From Catellatospora sp. TT07R-123 (GTDB taxonomy: Bacteria; Actinomycetota; Actinomycetes; Mycobacteriales; Micromonosporaceae), in assembly GCF_018327705.1 (NCBI RefSeq), contig NZ_BNEM01000002.1:3968001-4032000 (forward strand): DNA of 64,000 bases. Reading direction: 5' to 3'. Below the pieces are notes generated by a model. That model was not told the origin of the DNA, ran no database searches, and saw nothing but the letters and a program-made list of their open reading frames with translations. Below, piece after piece: positions 43,664 through 53,081 of this stretch. The position numbers were made by a program, and so were the translations under genes. The first letter of the stretch is position 1. The number at the start of each line of letters is the position of its first letter.

Positions 43664-44581
43664 TCACGCGTCGCGGTAGCGCGCCGCGGTCTGCGCCAGC
43701 GTCTCGTCCAGCGGGGTCGGGGCCAGCCCGAAGGTGCGCTCGGTCAGCGACGAGTCCAGGCTGAACGGCGCCGCGAACTGGTAGTACGTCGCGCGCAGCT
43801 CCTTGACGATCGGCGAGAACAGCCCCATGCCCCACAGCACCGGGTACGGGATGCGCGAGATCTTCGGCGCGGGGGCGCCGATCAGCTCGTTGGCGCGGGC
43901 CGCCGCCCCGCGCACCGAGATCGCGGGCGGGGTCGGCACGAGCCAGGCCCGGCCCCAGGCGCGCTCGTCACCGGAGATCGCGGCCAGGGTGCGGGCCACG
44001 TCGGGGATGGCGGTCCAGCTGTGCGGGGCGTCCAGGTCACCCCAGGTGAAGGCGGTCGAGCCCTTGACCGTACGGGCCAGGACGTAGTCGCCCAGGGTGC
44101 TGTTGGCCTGGAAGCCGAGGTAGTCGCTGGCGCGGGCCTCGGTGACGCGGATGCGCCCGGCCCGGTGCAGCGCGAGCGCGTCCTCCCACATCCGGGCGCG
44201 CAGCCGCAGCTTCGGGTGCGTGGCCGCGAGCGGGGTGTGCTCGTCGATCGGGGCGGTGACGGGGCCGTAGCCGTACAGGTTGCCGGCGATGACCAGGACC
44301 GCGCCGCTGCGCTCGGCGGCCCGCAGCAGCGCGTCGGCCAGCGGCGGCCAGTCGGTCAGCCAGCGGTGGTACTGCGGGTTGGCGCAGTTGTAGAGGGCGG
44401 TGGCGCCCGCGGTCAGCTCGGACAGGCGGGCGGCGTCGGTGGCGTCCGCGGCGACGAGTTCGATGCCGGGCTCGGCCGGGCCGGTGCCCCGGCGGGTGAT
44501 CACCCGGACGCGCTCACCCCGGGCCGCGAGCAGGCGGGCGGTGGTGGAGCCGACGGGTCCCGCGCCGACGATGACGTGCAT
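43664..44581 (-). CDS. NAD(P)-dependent epimerase/reductase, extended SDR-like
   Basis: A 305-aa protein. MHVIVGAGPVGSTTARLLAARG is a Rossmann GxGxxG start; NLYGYGPVTAPIDEHTP supplies the active-site Tyr region without a clear YxxxK; ADATDAARL is the co-substrate loop. The role is unknown. It is divergent from a TetR gene with a matching operator upstream of each, so probably its target. Confidence 0.82.
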   Translation of the reverse strand: MHVIVGAGPVGSTTARLLAARGERVRVITRRGTGPAEPGIELVAADATDAARLSELTAGATALYNCANPQYHRWLTDWPPLADALLRAAERSGAVLVIAGNLYGYGPVTAPIDEHTPLAATHPKLRLRARMWEDALALHRAGRIRVTEARASDYLGFQANSTLGDYVLARTVKGSTAFTWGDLDAPHSWTAIPDVARTLAAISGDERAWGRAWLVPTPPAISVRGAAARANELIGAPAPKISRIPYPVLWGMGLFSPIVKELRATYYQFAAPFSLDSSLTERTFGLAPTPLDETLAQTAARYRDA

Positions 44582-44609
44582 CTCTGTCTCCCAGATCTCT
44601 GCATCTCTT

Positions 44610-44679
44610 AGAGAGCACCGCTCTCTGTTGAGACCATTGAACACATGTTCGTCGCATCGTGTCAAGAGCAGTGCTCTCT
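44610..44679. promoter_or_regulatory. Two TetR operator-like sites in the divergent promoter
   Basis: Site 1 (44610-44626) is AGAGAGC-ACC-GCTCTCT, a perfect inverted repeat. Site 2 (44663-44679) has AGAGC-AGT-GCTCT with GCTCTCT on one side. They flank the reductase and tetR starts. Confidence 0.7.
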
Positions 44680-44700
44680 AAACGTTGCTATGCTCTAGCG

Positions 44701-45396
44701 ATGACGGCGAAGAACCTGCGTGCCCGCGTACGCGACGAGCTGACCAGCGAGATCAAGACGATCGCGCGCCGCCAGCTGGCCACCGACGGGGCCGACCTGT
44801 CCCTGCGGGCCGTCGCCCGCGAGCTCGGCATGGTCTCCTCGGCCGTCTACCGCTACTTCCCCAGCCGCGACGACCTGCTCACCGCGCTGATCATCGACTG
44901 CTACAACGAACTCGGCGAGGCCGCCGAGCAGGCCGTCGCCACCGCCGGACCCGACAGCAGCCTGATGGAGCGCTGGCTGGCCGTCGGCCACGCCGTACGC
45001 GACTGGGCCCTGGCCCACCCCGCCGACTACGCCCTGATCTACGGCTCGCCGGTGCCCGGCTACCACGCCCCGCGCGACACCGTCGGCCCCGCCTCCCGGG
45101 TCACCATCCAGATGCTCGGCCTGCTCGTGCAGGGAGTGGCCACCGGCACGATCCCGGCCGATCCCGGCACCCCGCAGGTGCCGCCGGGGCTGGCGGCCGA
45201 GCTGGACCGGTTCGCCGAGCAGGTCCCCGGCGTCTCCCGGCGGCTGCTCGCCCGGGCCCTGACCGCCTGGTCGCAGATGTTCGGCGCGGTCAACTTCGAA
45301 CTCTTCGGACGGCTCAACAATCTGATCGACGACAGCCGCCGCGAGCTGTACGACGTCCAGCTGCGGGCGATGGGCGAATACCTCGGACTCCAGTGA
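44701..45396 (+). CDS. TetR-family repressor
   Basis: A 231-aa regulator. The N-terminal HTH (LSLRAVARELGMVSSAVYRYFPSRDDLL condensed) is followed by a TetR_C_33-like ligand domain (WLAVGHAVRDWALAHPADYALIYGSPVPGY). Site 2 lies 22-38 bp upstream, so it likely represses itself and the divergent reductase. Confidence 0.9.
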   Translation: MTAKNLRARVRDELTSEIKTIARRQLATDGADLSLRAVARELGMVSSAVYRYFPSRDDLLTALIIDCYNELGEAAEQAVATAGPDSSLMERWLAVGHAVRDWALAHPADYALIYGSPVPGYHAPRDTVGPASRVTIQMLGLLVQGVATGTIPADPGTPQVPPGLAAELDRFAEQVPGVSRRLLARALTAWSQMFGAVNFELFGRLNNLIDDSRRELYDVQLRAMGEYLGLQ

Positions 45397-45442
45397 CGGC
45401 CGCCGCATTGCCCGCCCGGCACGGGCACGACACACTGTCCGG

Positions 45443-46366
45443 GTGATCGTCGTCGCCGGAGAACATGTCGTGGATCTCGTCCCCGCCGGGGAGGGGCTGC
45501 TGCGTGCCGCGCTCGGCGGCGGACCGGCCAACACCGCCATCGCGGCGGCCCGGCTCGGCGCCCCGGTCGCGATGGCCGCGCGCCTGGGCCGCGACTCGTT
45601 CGGCACCGCGTTCCGCAACCGGCTCACCGGCTCCGGGGTCGACACCCGCTACCTGGTCAGCACGTCCCAGCCGTCGGCCCTGGCCCTGGCCTCGGTCGGC
45701 GACGACGGCGAGGCGCTGTACGACTTCTGGCTCGCCGGTGCCGCCGACTTCGGCTGGCGCGACCGCGAGCTGCCCGACCTGCCCGACGGCAGCACGATCC
45801 ACATCGGCTCGCTCGCGGCGTTCCTGCCGCCCGGCGCGGACGCGCTGGAGCGCTGGGCGCTGCGCCACCGCGACCGCTGCACCATCACCTTCGACCCGAA
45901 CGTGCGCAGCGTCGCGCTGGCCCGGCCCGACTCGCTGGTGCGGCTGGAGCGCCTGGTCGCGCTCTCCCACCTGGTACGAGCCAGCGAGGGCGACCTGGCC
46001 CACGCCTACCCGCACGTCCCGCCGCGCGAGACAGCGCACCGCTGGCTGGCCGCCGGCCCGAAGCTGCTCGTGCTGACCCACGGCGACGCGGGCGCCACCG
46101 CGATGACCGCCGAGCACGAGGTCAACGTCGCCGCCCCGGCGATCGGCATGGTCGACACCATCGGCGCGGGCGACACCGCGATGGGCGCCCTGCTCGCGTG
46201 GCTGCACGACGCCGGCCGCCTGCGCGACCAGCTCGCCCGCGAACTCGCCCCCGAGGCCCTGCGCCTGATGCTGCGCCACCTCTGCGACGCCGCCGCGCTG
46301 ACCTGCACGCGGCCCGGCGCCGACCCGCCGACCCTGGACGAGCTCCGCGCCTTCCAACTCGTCTGA
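45443..46366 (+). CDS. PfkB-family carbohydrate kinase
   Basis: A 307-aa ribokinase-fold kinase. N-terminal GGGPANTAIAAARLG (about 25-39) and the C-terminal signature DTIGAGDTAMGALL (about 236-249, catalytic Asp) are present. The sugar is probably fructose-like but not determined by sequence. Confidence 0.9.
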   Translation: MIVVAGEHVVDLVPAGEGLLRAALGGGPANTAIAAARLGAPVAMAARLGRDSFGTAFRNRLTGSGVDTRYLVSTSQPSALALASVGDDGEALYDFWLAGAADFGWRDRELPDLPDGSTIHIGSLAAFLPPGADALERWALRHRDRCTITFDPNVRSVALARPDSLVRLERLVALSHLVRASEGDLAHAYPHVPPRETAHRWLAAGPKLLVLTHGDAGATAMTAEHEVNVAAPAIGMVDTIGAGDTAMGALLAWLHDAGRLRDQLARELAPEALRLMLRHLCDAAALTCTRPGADPPTLDELRAFQLV

Positions 46367-46390
46367 GGCGGCGCCCCCGCCCCGCCCCCG

Positions 46391-47365
46391 TCAGGCCACG
46401 TCTTCGGAGGAGTGGCCGGGGAACAGGTGGGCGCTGGGGTCGATGACGATGGCGGCGTTGTTGACCGCGGTGGCGGCCTCGCCGAAGCCGGTGGCGATGA
46501 GGCGGACCTTGCCCGGGTACTCGACGATGTCGCCGGCGGCGAAGACGCGGGGCAGGTTCGTGGCCATGGTGGAGTCGACGAGGATCTGGCGCTTGCTCAG
46601 GTCGAGGCCCCAGTCCACGAGCGGGCCGAGGTCGGCGGTGAAGCCGAGGGCGGCCACGACGACGTCGGCCGGGATGATCTCCGTGCCGTTGAGCTCGGCC
46701 GACTCGACCCGGTCGGTGCCGATCAGGCGGGTCACCTGGCTGTTCACCACGATGCGCACCGGCAGCGCGCTGACCCGGGCCACGGTCGCGGCGTGCGCGC
46801 GGAACTTGTCGCGCCGGTGGACGAGGGTGACGCTGGCGGCGATCTCGGCCAGCGCGAGCGCCCAGTCGAACGCCGAGTCGCCGCCGCCGACGATGACGAC
46901 GTGCTTGCCGGCCAGCACGGCCGGGTCGGGCACGAAGAAGATGACGCCGGTGCCGGTGAAGCCCGCGGCGGCGGGCAGCGGGCGCGGCGTGAACGAGCCG
47001 AGCCCGCCGGTGATCAGCACGGCGCCGCAGGTCAGGCTGGTGCCGTCGCCGAGGCCGAGCACGGGCAGCTCATCGGGATAGGCCAGGGCCGCGGCCTGGA
47101 CCCCCAGCCGGTACGACGGGTTGAAGGCGCCCGCCTGGGCGACCAGGTTCGCGATCAGCTCCCGCCCGCGCACCTGCGGGAACCCGGCCACGTCGAAGAT
47201 CATCTTCTCCGGGTACATCGCCGTCACCTGCCCGCCCGCCTCGGGCAGGGCGTCGACGACCAGGGTGCTCAGGCCCCGGAACCCGGCGTAGTACGCCGCG
47301 AAGAGGCCGGTCGGGCCGGCTCCGATGATCGCCAGATCGACATCCGCCGTGCTGCGCTCAATCAT
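46391..47365 (-). CDS. Ferredoxin--NADP reductase, thioredoxin-reductase-like
   Basis: A 324-aa FAD/NADPH enzyme. FAD motif GAGPTGLFAAYYAG (about 15-28), NADPH motif GGGDSAFDWALAL (about 160-172) and FAAGDIVEYPGKVRLIATGFGEAA (about 275-298). The thioredoxin reductase CxxC is missing, which points to FNR type 2. Ferredoxin fdxA is in the window but distant. Confidence 0.88.
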   Translation of the reverse strand: MIERSTADVDLAIIGAGPTGLFAAYYAGFRGLSTLVVDALPEAGGQVTAMYPEKMIFDVAGFPQVRGRELIANLVAQAGAFNPSYRLGVQAAALAYPDELPVLGLGDGTSLTCGAVLITGGLGSFTPRPLPAAAGFTGTGVIFFVPDPAVLAGKHVVIVGGGDSAFDWALALAEIAASVTLVHRRDKFRAHAATVARVSALPVRIVVNSQVTRLIGTDRVESAELNGTEIIPADVVVAALGFTADLGPLVDWGLDLSKRQILVDSTMATNLPRVFAAGDIVEYPGKVRLIATGFGEAATAVNNAAIVIDPSAHLFPGHSSEDVA

Positions 47366-47374
47366 GGGGTGAAC

Positions 47375-48169
47375 CTAGTCGCGCGCAGGCTGCTCCTCAA
47401 TGGCCGCGCGAATATCGTCTGCGAAGCGGGACACCTGCGTGTAGACGCCCGGGTACGCGGCCCGGCCGCATCCGACGCCCCAGCTCACGATGCCGACCTG
47501 CACCCAGCGGGTGCCGTCGCGGCGCAGCAGCGGCCCGCCCGAATCCCCCTGGCAGGCGTCCCTGCCGCCGTTGCGGACGTCGCCCGCGCAGATCATGTCG
47601 GAGGCCACGAACGGGTAGCCCTTGCTGCGGAACATGCTGCCGCAGGTGCCGTCGCCGACGAACGGGACCTGGACCTTGCGCAGGTAGCGCTGCTGGGACA
47701 GGGCGCCCTCGCGGGTGGCGCCCCACCCGATCACGGTCATCGCGCCGCCGTCGAGCGCGGTGCCGGTGGGCAGCGCGACGGTCGGCAGGTCGAGCGGGTC
47801 GGCGAGCCGGATGAGGGCCCAGTCGTCGCCGCGGGTCACGTCGGAGAACCCGGCGGCGCGGTACACCCGCTCGCTGCGCACTTTCTGGATCTTGCCGGAG
47901 CCCAGGTCGGGCGAGCCGGCGCTGATCACGAACGACGAGGTGGCGCCGCTGCGGCCGGAGCAGTGCGCGGCGGTGAGGACGTACCGGGAGCTGACCAGGG
48001 TGCCGGCGCAGCCGTTGTTCAGCCGTACCACGAAGGGGAACTCGGCGGCGCCTGCCCGCACCCCGCCGACGATCTCGATCTGCGGGGGTTCGTCGGGTCG
48101 CGCCTGCGCCGCCGTCCCGAACCCGGCCAGCCCGACCACCATGCCCACGACCAGCGCCAACGCCCGCAT
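47375..48169 (-). CDS. Secreted trypsin-like serine protease
   Basis: A 264-aa S1 protease. Signal peptide to AQA (about 23), propeptide, then the activation point IVGG (about 33). Catalytic His in TAAHC, Asp in DDWALIRL, Ser in GDSGGP. Asp six residues before Ser (RDACQGDSGG) predicts cleavage after Arg/Lys. Start ATG follows GGAGG. Confidence 0.93.
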   Translation of the reverse strand: MRALALVVGMVVGLAGFGTAAQARPDEPPQIEIVGGVRAGAAEFPFVVRLNNGCAGTLVSSRYVLTAAHCSGRSGATSSFVISAGSPDLGSGKIQKVRSERVYRAAGFSDVTRGDDWALIRLADPLDLPTVALPTGTALDGGAMTVIGWGATREGALSQQRYLRKVQVPFVGDGTCGSMFRSKGYPFVASDMICAGDVRNGGRDACQGDSGGPLLRRDGTRWVQVGIVSWGVGCGRAAYPGVYTQVSRFADDIRAAIEEQPARD

Positions 48170-48262
48170 AGCCCCAACCTCCGCCGTCCGAATTCACCCG
48201 ATATTAGGGGTTGGACGGCGGAGTTGCGGTCGGACTTGCCGGGCGGGCCGGAGCGGGTCCGG

Positions 48263-48949
48263 TCAGTACCAGTTGCTGTCCACGGAGTGCTGCCACGCGT
48301 TGCAGGGGGTCGTGTAGCGCCGCTTGATGTAGTCCAGGCCCCACTTGATCTGCGTGGCGGGGTTGGTCCGCCAGTCGTCGCCGAACTCGGCCATCTTGTC
48401 CCCCGGCACCGCCTGCGGGATGCCGTACGCGCCGGAGCTCTTGTTCTCCGACTTGACGTTCCAGTGGGACTCCTTGGTCCACAGCTTGTCCAGACACGGC
48501 ATCTGGTCCAGGCCGAAGCCCTGGGAGAGCAGGATCGCGCAGCCGATGGCCTTGTTGCCGCTGAAGGAGTTGCAGCTGGCCGGGATCGGGCCGTAGTTCT
48601 GGGTGCGGCCGGTGCCGCGGCGGCTGGCCTCCCGCTCGGCGGCGGCGGCGCGGGCGGCGGCGAGGCTGGCCTCGCTCTGGGCCCGCTGCTCGGCCAGCGT
48701 CTGCAGGGCGCGCTCGTCGGCGGTGGCGGCCAGCCAGCCCTCGATGTGCTCCTTGAGCATCCGCTGCTCGGCCGCGGCGGCGGCGTCCAGCCGGCTCGCG
48801 TTGGCCGCGCCCGCCTGCTCGTCGTGGAACCGGTCCACGTAGAGACCGCCGGCGACGCCGCCGACGAGGGTCAGTGCGGCGACGATCCGCAGCAGGATGG
48901 CGCCGCGAGGGGTAGCGCGGCGGCGGTGGGCACGGCGGGGCCGAGACAC
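48263..48949 (-). CDS. Secreted SLT-like protein with coiled coil, paralogue 1
   Basis: A 228-aa protein. One N-terminal membrane helix (LRIVAALTLVGGVAGGLYV), an alanine-rich coiled coil (about 50-112), and a C-terminal lysozyme-like domain: LWTKESHWNVKSENKSSGAYGIPQ (catalytic Glu region), then NPATQIKWGLDYIKRRY. It probably cleaves peptidoglycan. The C-terminal domain closely matches the protein at 50555-51280. Confidence 0.85.
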   Translation of the reverse strand: MSRPRRAHRRRATPRGAILLRIVAALTLVGGVAGGLYVDRFHDEQAGAANASRLDAAAAAEQRMLKEHIEGWLAATADERALQTLAEQRAQSEASLAAARAAAAEREASRRGTGRTQNYGPIPASCNSFSGNKAIGCAILLSQGFGLDQMPCLDKLWTKESHWNVKSENKSSGAYGIPQAVPGDKMAEFGDDWRTNPATQIKWGLDYIKRRYTTPCNAWQHSVDSNWY

Positions 48950-49132
48950 GGCGGCGTCCTTTCGCCAGCTGCCCGCGTGCCGCGTCCGGTGTCAGGGGGT
49001 GTGTCGGGGGTGGACGGGGCCGGGCATCGAGGGATTCCGGCCCAGCCTTACCCAGCGGGCCGGGATCCGCCGCCCCCGCCCGGGCGACTGTGATCCCGGC
49101 CACGCCGCAAATCGTCTCTTATCCGGGCGTGT

Positions 49133-50425
49133 TCACTCCTCCAGCAGGTCGGTGACCACTTCGGCGATGGCAGAACGCTCCGACCGGGTGAGGGTGACAT
49201 GGGCGAACAGCGGGTGCCCCTTCAGCGTCTCGATCACCGCGGTCACGCCGTCGTGCTTGCCGACCCGCAGGTTGTCGCGCTGGGCCACGTCGTGGGTGAG
49301 CACCACCCGCGACCCGGCGCCGATGCGCGACAGCACGGTGAGCAGCACGCCGCGTTCCAGCGACTGCGCCTCGTCGACGATCACGAACGCGTCGTGCAGG
49401 CTGCGGCCGCGGATGTGGGTCAGCGGCAGCACCTCCAACATGCCCCGGTGCAGCACCTCGTCGCGTACGTTGTCGTGCACCAGCGCGCCCAGGGTGTCGA
49501 AGACGGCCTGGGCCCACGGCGACATCTTCTCGGCCTCGGTGCCGGGCAGGTAGCCCAGCTCCTGCCCGCCCACCGCGTACAGCGGCCGGAAGACGATCAC
49601 CTTCTTGTGCCTGCCGCGCTCCATCACCTGCTCCAGCCCCGCGCACAGGGCCAGCGCCGACTTGCCGGTGCCCGCCCGGCCGCCGAGCGAGACGATGCCG
49701 ATGCTGTCGTCGAGCAGCAGGTCCAGTGCGATGCGCTGCTCGGCGGAGCGGCCGCGCAGGCCGAACGCCTCACGGTCGCCGCGGACCAGCTTCACGGTCT
49801 TGTCGGTGTGCACGCGGCCCAGCGCCGAGCCGCGCCCCGCGTGCAGGATGAGTCCGGTATGGACGGGCAGGCCCGAAGCCTCGTCCAGGTCGATGCCGTC
49901 GCCGGCGTACAGGGCGGCCATCTGCGCGTCCGACAGGTCCGCCTCGGCCAGCCCGGACCACGTCGGGTCCACAGCCTGGTCGTGGCGGTACTCGTCGGCC
50001 TGCAGGCCCACCGCGGCGGCCTTGACCCGCAGGGGCATGTCCTTGCTGACCAGGGTGACCAGCTCGCCCGCCTGCGCCAGCCCGAGCGCCACGGACAGGA
50101 TCCGCGCGTCGTTGCTGTCGTTGCGGAAGCCGCTCGGGAGCAGCTGCGGGTCGGAGTGGTTGAGCTCCACCCGCAGCGTTCCGCCGGCGTCGTTGACCGG
50201 AAGCGGAACGTCCAGCCTTCCATGCCGTATCCGCAGATCGTCGAGCAACCGCAGGGACTGGCGGGCGAACCAGCCGAGTTCCGGGTGATGCCGCTTGCCC
50301 TCGAGTTCGGAGATGACCACGAGAGGAAGCACGACGTTGTGCTCGGCGAAGCGACGGATCGCGGCAGGGTCGGCCAGCAGCACGGAGGTGTCGAGTACGT
50401 AGGTGCGTATCGGGACATCGACCAT
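49133..50425 (-). CDS. PIN-PhoH fusion, RNase/helicase (PhoH2 type)
   Basis: A 430-aa protein. About 5-140 is a PIN nuclease ([28 protein letters not shown]; acidic residues in place). About 215-425 is the PhoH ATPase, with Walker [13 protein letters not shown] and Walker [11 protein letters not shown]. Such fusions unwind and cut RNA, and in mycobacteria the gene is linked to a toxin-antitoxin-like unit. No small antitoxin gene is visible just upstream here. Confidence 0.92.
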   Translation of the reverse strand: MVDVPIRTYVLDTSVLLADPAAIRRFAEHNVVLPLVVISELEGKRHHPELGWFARQSLRLLDDLRIRHGRLDVPLPVNDAGGTLRVELNHSDPQLLPSGFRNDSNDARILSVALGLAQAGELVTLVSKDMPLRVKAAAVGLQADEYRHDQAVDPTWSGLAEADLSDAQMAALYAGDGIDLDEASGLPVHTGLILHAGRGSALGRVHTDKTVKLVRGDREAFGLRGRSAEQRIALDLLLDDSIGIVSLGGRAGTGKSALALCAGLEQVMERGRHKKVIVFRPLYAVGGQELGYLPGTEAEKMSPWAQAVFDTLGALVHDNVRDEVLHRGMLEVLPLTHIRGRSLHDAFVIVDEAQSLERGVLLTVLSRIGAGSRVVLTHDVAQRDNLRVGKHDGVTAVIETLKGHPLFAHVTLTRSERSAIAEVVTDLLEE

Positions 50426-50554
50426 GACTTACGCTAACCGCCGCGCAGCTGTTTGGCCAGCATGTTGGCGCTGATCAGCCACTTACCGCCACCGATACGA
50501 GCGTGTTTCACGTCCCGTACCGGTGGCGACAGGCATCAGCGGGCTGTAGCCGGG

Positions 50555-51280
50555 TCAGTACCAGCTGTTGTTCTGGAAGTGGCTCCAGGCGCCCGCGGGC
50601 GTCTTGTAGCGGTTCTTGATGTAGTCCAGGCCCCACTTGATCTGAGTGGCCGGATTGGTCTTCCAGTCGCCGCCGAACTTGGCCATCTTGCTGCCGGGCA
50701 GCGCCTGCGGGATGCCGTACGCGCCGGAGCCCTTGTTCTCGGCCCGCGCGTTCCAGCCGCTCTCGTGCGTCCACAGCTTCACCAGCGGCGGCATCTGGCT
50801 GTACGCGAACCCGAAGGTCGGCAGCAGCTTGCACGCGGTCAGCTGGTTCCCGCTGTAGGCCTTGCACGACGTCGGCGTGGCCACCGCCGGCGGCTTCGGC
50901 GCGGCGGGCTTCGGGGTGCCGTGCGTCGCGGTCGGCTTCGGGTTCGGCTTCGGCTTCGCCGAGGCGGCGAGGGTGGCCGCCGGGGCGGTCTGCGGCACGC
51001 GCGGCGGCAGCGACGGCGTCGCGGTCGGCGTCGGCTCGGCCGACGGGGTCGGGGCGGGGCTGCGCTCGAAGTCGCGGCTGTACTGCTGCGCGGCGGCGTC
51101 ACGCGCGGCGAGGTCCACTGCGGCGGGCTCGTCGGCCGCGGTCAGCCGCCAGGCACCGAAGCCGAGCAGCGCGGCGCAGAGCACGCCGGCGGCGATCTTT
51201 CGCGAGTGGACCGCGAACCGCCGGGGGCCGCGGTGCTGGGTGAGGCGATGGCGGGTGCTGCGCGTACGGGGTGTCGACAC
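50555..51280 (-). CDS. Secreted SLT-like protein with Pro/Ala linker, paralogue 2
   Basis: A 241-aa protein. After a basic start and a membrane helix (IAAGVLCAALLGFGAWRL) comes a Thr/Pro/Lys linker (about 85-150), then a lysozyme-like domain with LWTHESGWNARAENKGSGAYGIPQ and NPATQIKWGLDYIKNRY. GTG at 51280 has GAAGGGA upstream, mirroring paralogue 1. The two flank the PhoH gene. Confidence 0.86.
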   Translation of the reverse strand: MSTPRTRSTRHRLTQHRGPRRFAVHSRKIAAGVLCAALLGFGAWRLTAADEPAAVDLAARDAAAQQYSRDFERSPAPTPSAEPTPTATPSLPPRVPQTAPAATLAASAKPKPNPKPTATHGTPKPAAPKPPAVATPTSCKAYSGNQLTACKLLPTFGFAYSQMPPLVKLWTHESGWNARAENKGSGAYGIPQALPGSKMAKFGGDWKTNPATQIKWGLDYIKNRYKTPAGAWSHFQNNSWY

Positions 51281-51733
51281 GCGTCGGTCCCTTCGTCGGG
51301 GGTTCCGCGCCCAAGCATTGGGGGTGGGGCGCCGGGGGTGGCGCGACCTGCCCGGGGAGGCAAACGCGCTGGTCGCAGACCTTGCCGAAGTCACCGACAG
51401 CTGACAAGTTCGTCACGACGATCGTGACACTCGTCACATTTTCAACAGGAGTGCAGGTAGAACGAGGGTAGGAATCGGACGGCAACTATGCGTCACATTG
51501 TGGTAACGGGGTCGCTCGGCGGCCTCCGTGGCGGGGGGCAGGGCCGGGTGATCGCCACTTGCGGTCCGGACATCGCCTTCAGGGCCGCATTTTGACCGAG
51601 GACGACGATCACCCACCCGACACGCCGTGAAGATCGCCGCTTCCGGCCCGATCGCTACGTGCGACCGCGCGCGACAGGGCGACGTGGGTGCGGGGGCGAT
51701 GGGGAGGGGTGACGTGGGGGCGGGCGGGCTCGA
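51281..51733. other. Intergenic region with leader and family C palindrome
   Basis: No gene is supported. It contains the promoter and a roughly 100-200 nt leader of the SLT gene, a short palindrome-rich part (GTCACGATCGTCGTGAC near 51416-51432) and the family C palindrome at 51546-51614. Confidence 0.55.
51546..51614. repeat. Extragenic palindrome, family C, copy 2
   Basis: Ends GGGTGATCG (51546-51554) and CGATCACCC (51606-51614) pair. Interior TTGCGGTC.GGA and TTGACCGA match copy 1 at 22249-22311. Confidence 0.65.
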
Positions 51734-52504
51734 TCAGGTGCCGAAGCGGCGCTGGCGGCCCGCGTACGCCCGCAGGGCGCGCAGGAAGTCGACGTGGCGG
51801 AAGTCGGGCCAGTTGAGCTCGCAGAAGTAGAACTCCGAGTGCGCCGACTGCCAGAGCAGGAAGCCGGACAGCCGCTGCTCGCCGCTGGTCCGGATGATCA
51901 GGTCGGGGTCGGGCTGGCCCCGCGTGTAGAGGTGCTCGGCGATGTGCTCGACGTCGATCAGCTCGGCCACCTCTTCGATGGTGGCACCCGCCTTGGCGTG
52001 CTCCTGGAGCAGCGAGCGCACCGCGTCGGCGATCTCCCGGCGCCCGGTGTAGCCGACCGCGATGTTGACGAACGCCCCGCCCTCGCGGCCGCCGGTGCGG
52101 TTCTCGGCGGCCTTGAGCGCCGCGGCGGTCTCGGCGGGCAGCAGGTCCAGCGCGCCGACCATCCGCAGCTGCCAGGGGTTGCCGTCCTCGGCCAGCTCGG
52201 TGACCAGGTCCACGATGATCTGCAGCAGCGGGTCCAGCTCGGCGGCGGGGCGGCGCAGGTTGTCGGTGGCCAACAGGTACAGCGTGACGTGCGCGATGTC
52301 GGCCTCGTCGCACCAGCGCAGCAGCTCCTTGATCCGGGCTGCGCCGACGCGGTGGCCGTCGTTGGGGTCGACGTAGCCCATGTCGCGCGCCCAGCGCCGG
52401 TTGCCGTCGCACATGACGCCGACGTGGCGGGGCCGGGGCTTGCCCGCCAGCAGGGACGTCAGGCGGCGCTCGTACACCGAGTAGACCAGATCGCGGAGTT
52501 TCAT
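51734..52504 (-). CDS. uppS: Short-chain or decaprenyl cis-prenyltransferase
   Basis: A 256-aa enzyme. HVGVMCDGNRRWAR has the catalytic Asp (position 33). LYLLATDNLRRP, DLIIRTSGEQRLSGFLLWQSAHSEFYF is the C-terminal substrate region. Like the Rv1086/Rv2361c family, it joins IPP to a prenyl diphosphate for wall lipid carriers. Product length cannot be read from the sequence. Confidence 0.9.
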   Translation of the reverse strand: MKLRDLVYSVYERRLTSLLAGKPRPRHVGVMCDGNRRWARDMGYVDPNDGHRVGAARIKELLRWCDEADIAHVTLYLLATDNLRRPAAELDPLLQIIVDLVTELAEDGNPWQLRMVGALDLLPAETAAALKAAENRTGGREGGAFVNIAVGYTGRREIADAVRSLLQEHAKAGATIEEVAELIDVEHIAEHLYTRGQPDPDLIIRTSGEQRLSGFLLWQSAHSEFYFCELNWPDFRHVDFLRALRAYAGRQRRFGT

Positions 52505-52533
52505 CCTGCGCAGCCTAACGCTGCCGAAGCTGG

Positions 52534-52989
52534 TCAGCGCGGCTGCCAGGCATCGGGGACCGTGGTCAGATCTCGGACGGCATCGGGCAGCTGGCCGCTG
52601 ACGGCCTGCGCGAGCGTCACCTCGTCCACCACGCTGCGGACGGCGGAGCGCACCGCGACCCAGACCAGGGGCAGGTGCAGGGCGGTTCCGGTGTAGCTGG
52701 TCTGCTCGGGGCGGTGGCCGCGTACGCCCGCGAGCGGGCCGTCGACGGCGCGCAGCACCATGCCGATGGTGATCTCCGAGGGCGCCATGCTCAGGCAGTA
52801 GCCGCCGTCGGCGCCGCGCACGGCGTGGATCACGCCGCTGCGGCGCAGGTCGGCCAGGACCGCCTCCAGGAACTTGCGGGGCAGCCCCTGGGCGTCGGCG
52901 AGGGCCTGCGCCGAGATGGTGTTGGGGTACGCGTTGGCCAGTTCAAGGGTCGCCCTGACCGCGTAGTCGCCTCGCGCCGAGATCTGCAC
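52534..52989 (-). CDS. Rrf2-family transcriptional regulator
   Basis: A 151-aa protein. MQISARGDYAVRATLELA and SAQALADAQGLPRKFLEAVLADLRRSGVI are the Rrf2 winged helix; VRGADGGYCLSMAP the wing. Only one cysteine (GGYC) is present, so the 2Fe-2S cluster of IscR/NsrR is absent. GTG at 52989 follows GGGAG. Confidence 0.9.
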   Translation of the reverse strand: MQISARGDYAVRATLELANAYPNTISAQALADAQGLPRKFLEAVLADLRRSGVIHAVRGADGGYCLSMAPSEITIGMVLRAVDGPLAGVRGHRPEQTSYTGTALHLPLVWVAVRSAVRSVVDEVTLAQAVSGQLPDAVRDLTTVPDAWQPR

Positions 52990-53081
52990 GCTCCCATCAT
53001 GCCCGCAGGCCCGCCGACGATGTCAGCGGGCCTGCGGGATGTGAACAGTTGTTGCCGAAATATGAACGGCCTGGCGGGCTG

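Noticed and set aside
51281..51480. c-di-AMP (ydaO-type) riboswitch in front of the SLT gene
   Set aside because: The position is plausible for actinobacterial wall hydrolases, but I could not match the conserved core or pairing by eye.
52534..52989. Iron-sulfur (IscR/NsrR-like) Rrf2 regulator
   Set aside because: Only one cysteine is present, so the usual three-cysteine cluster site is missing.
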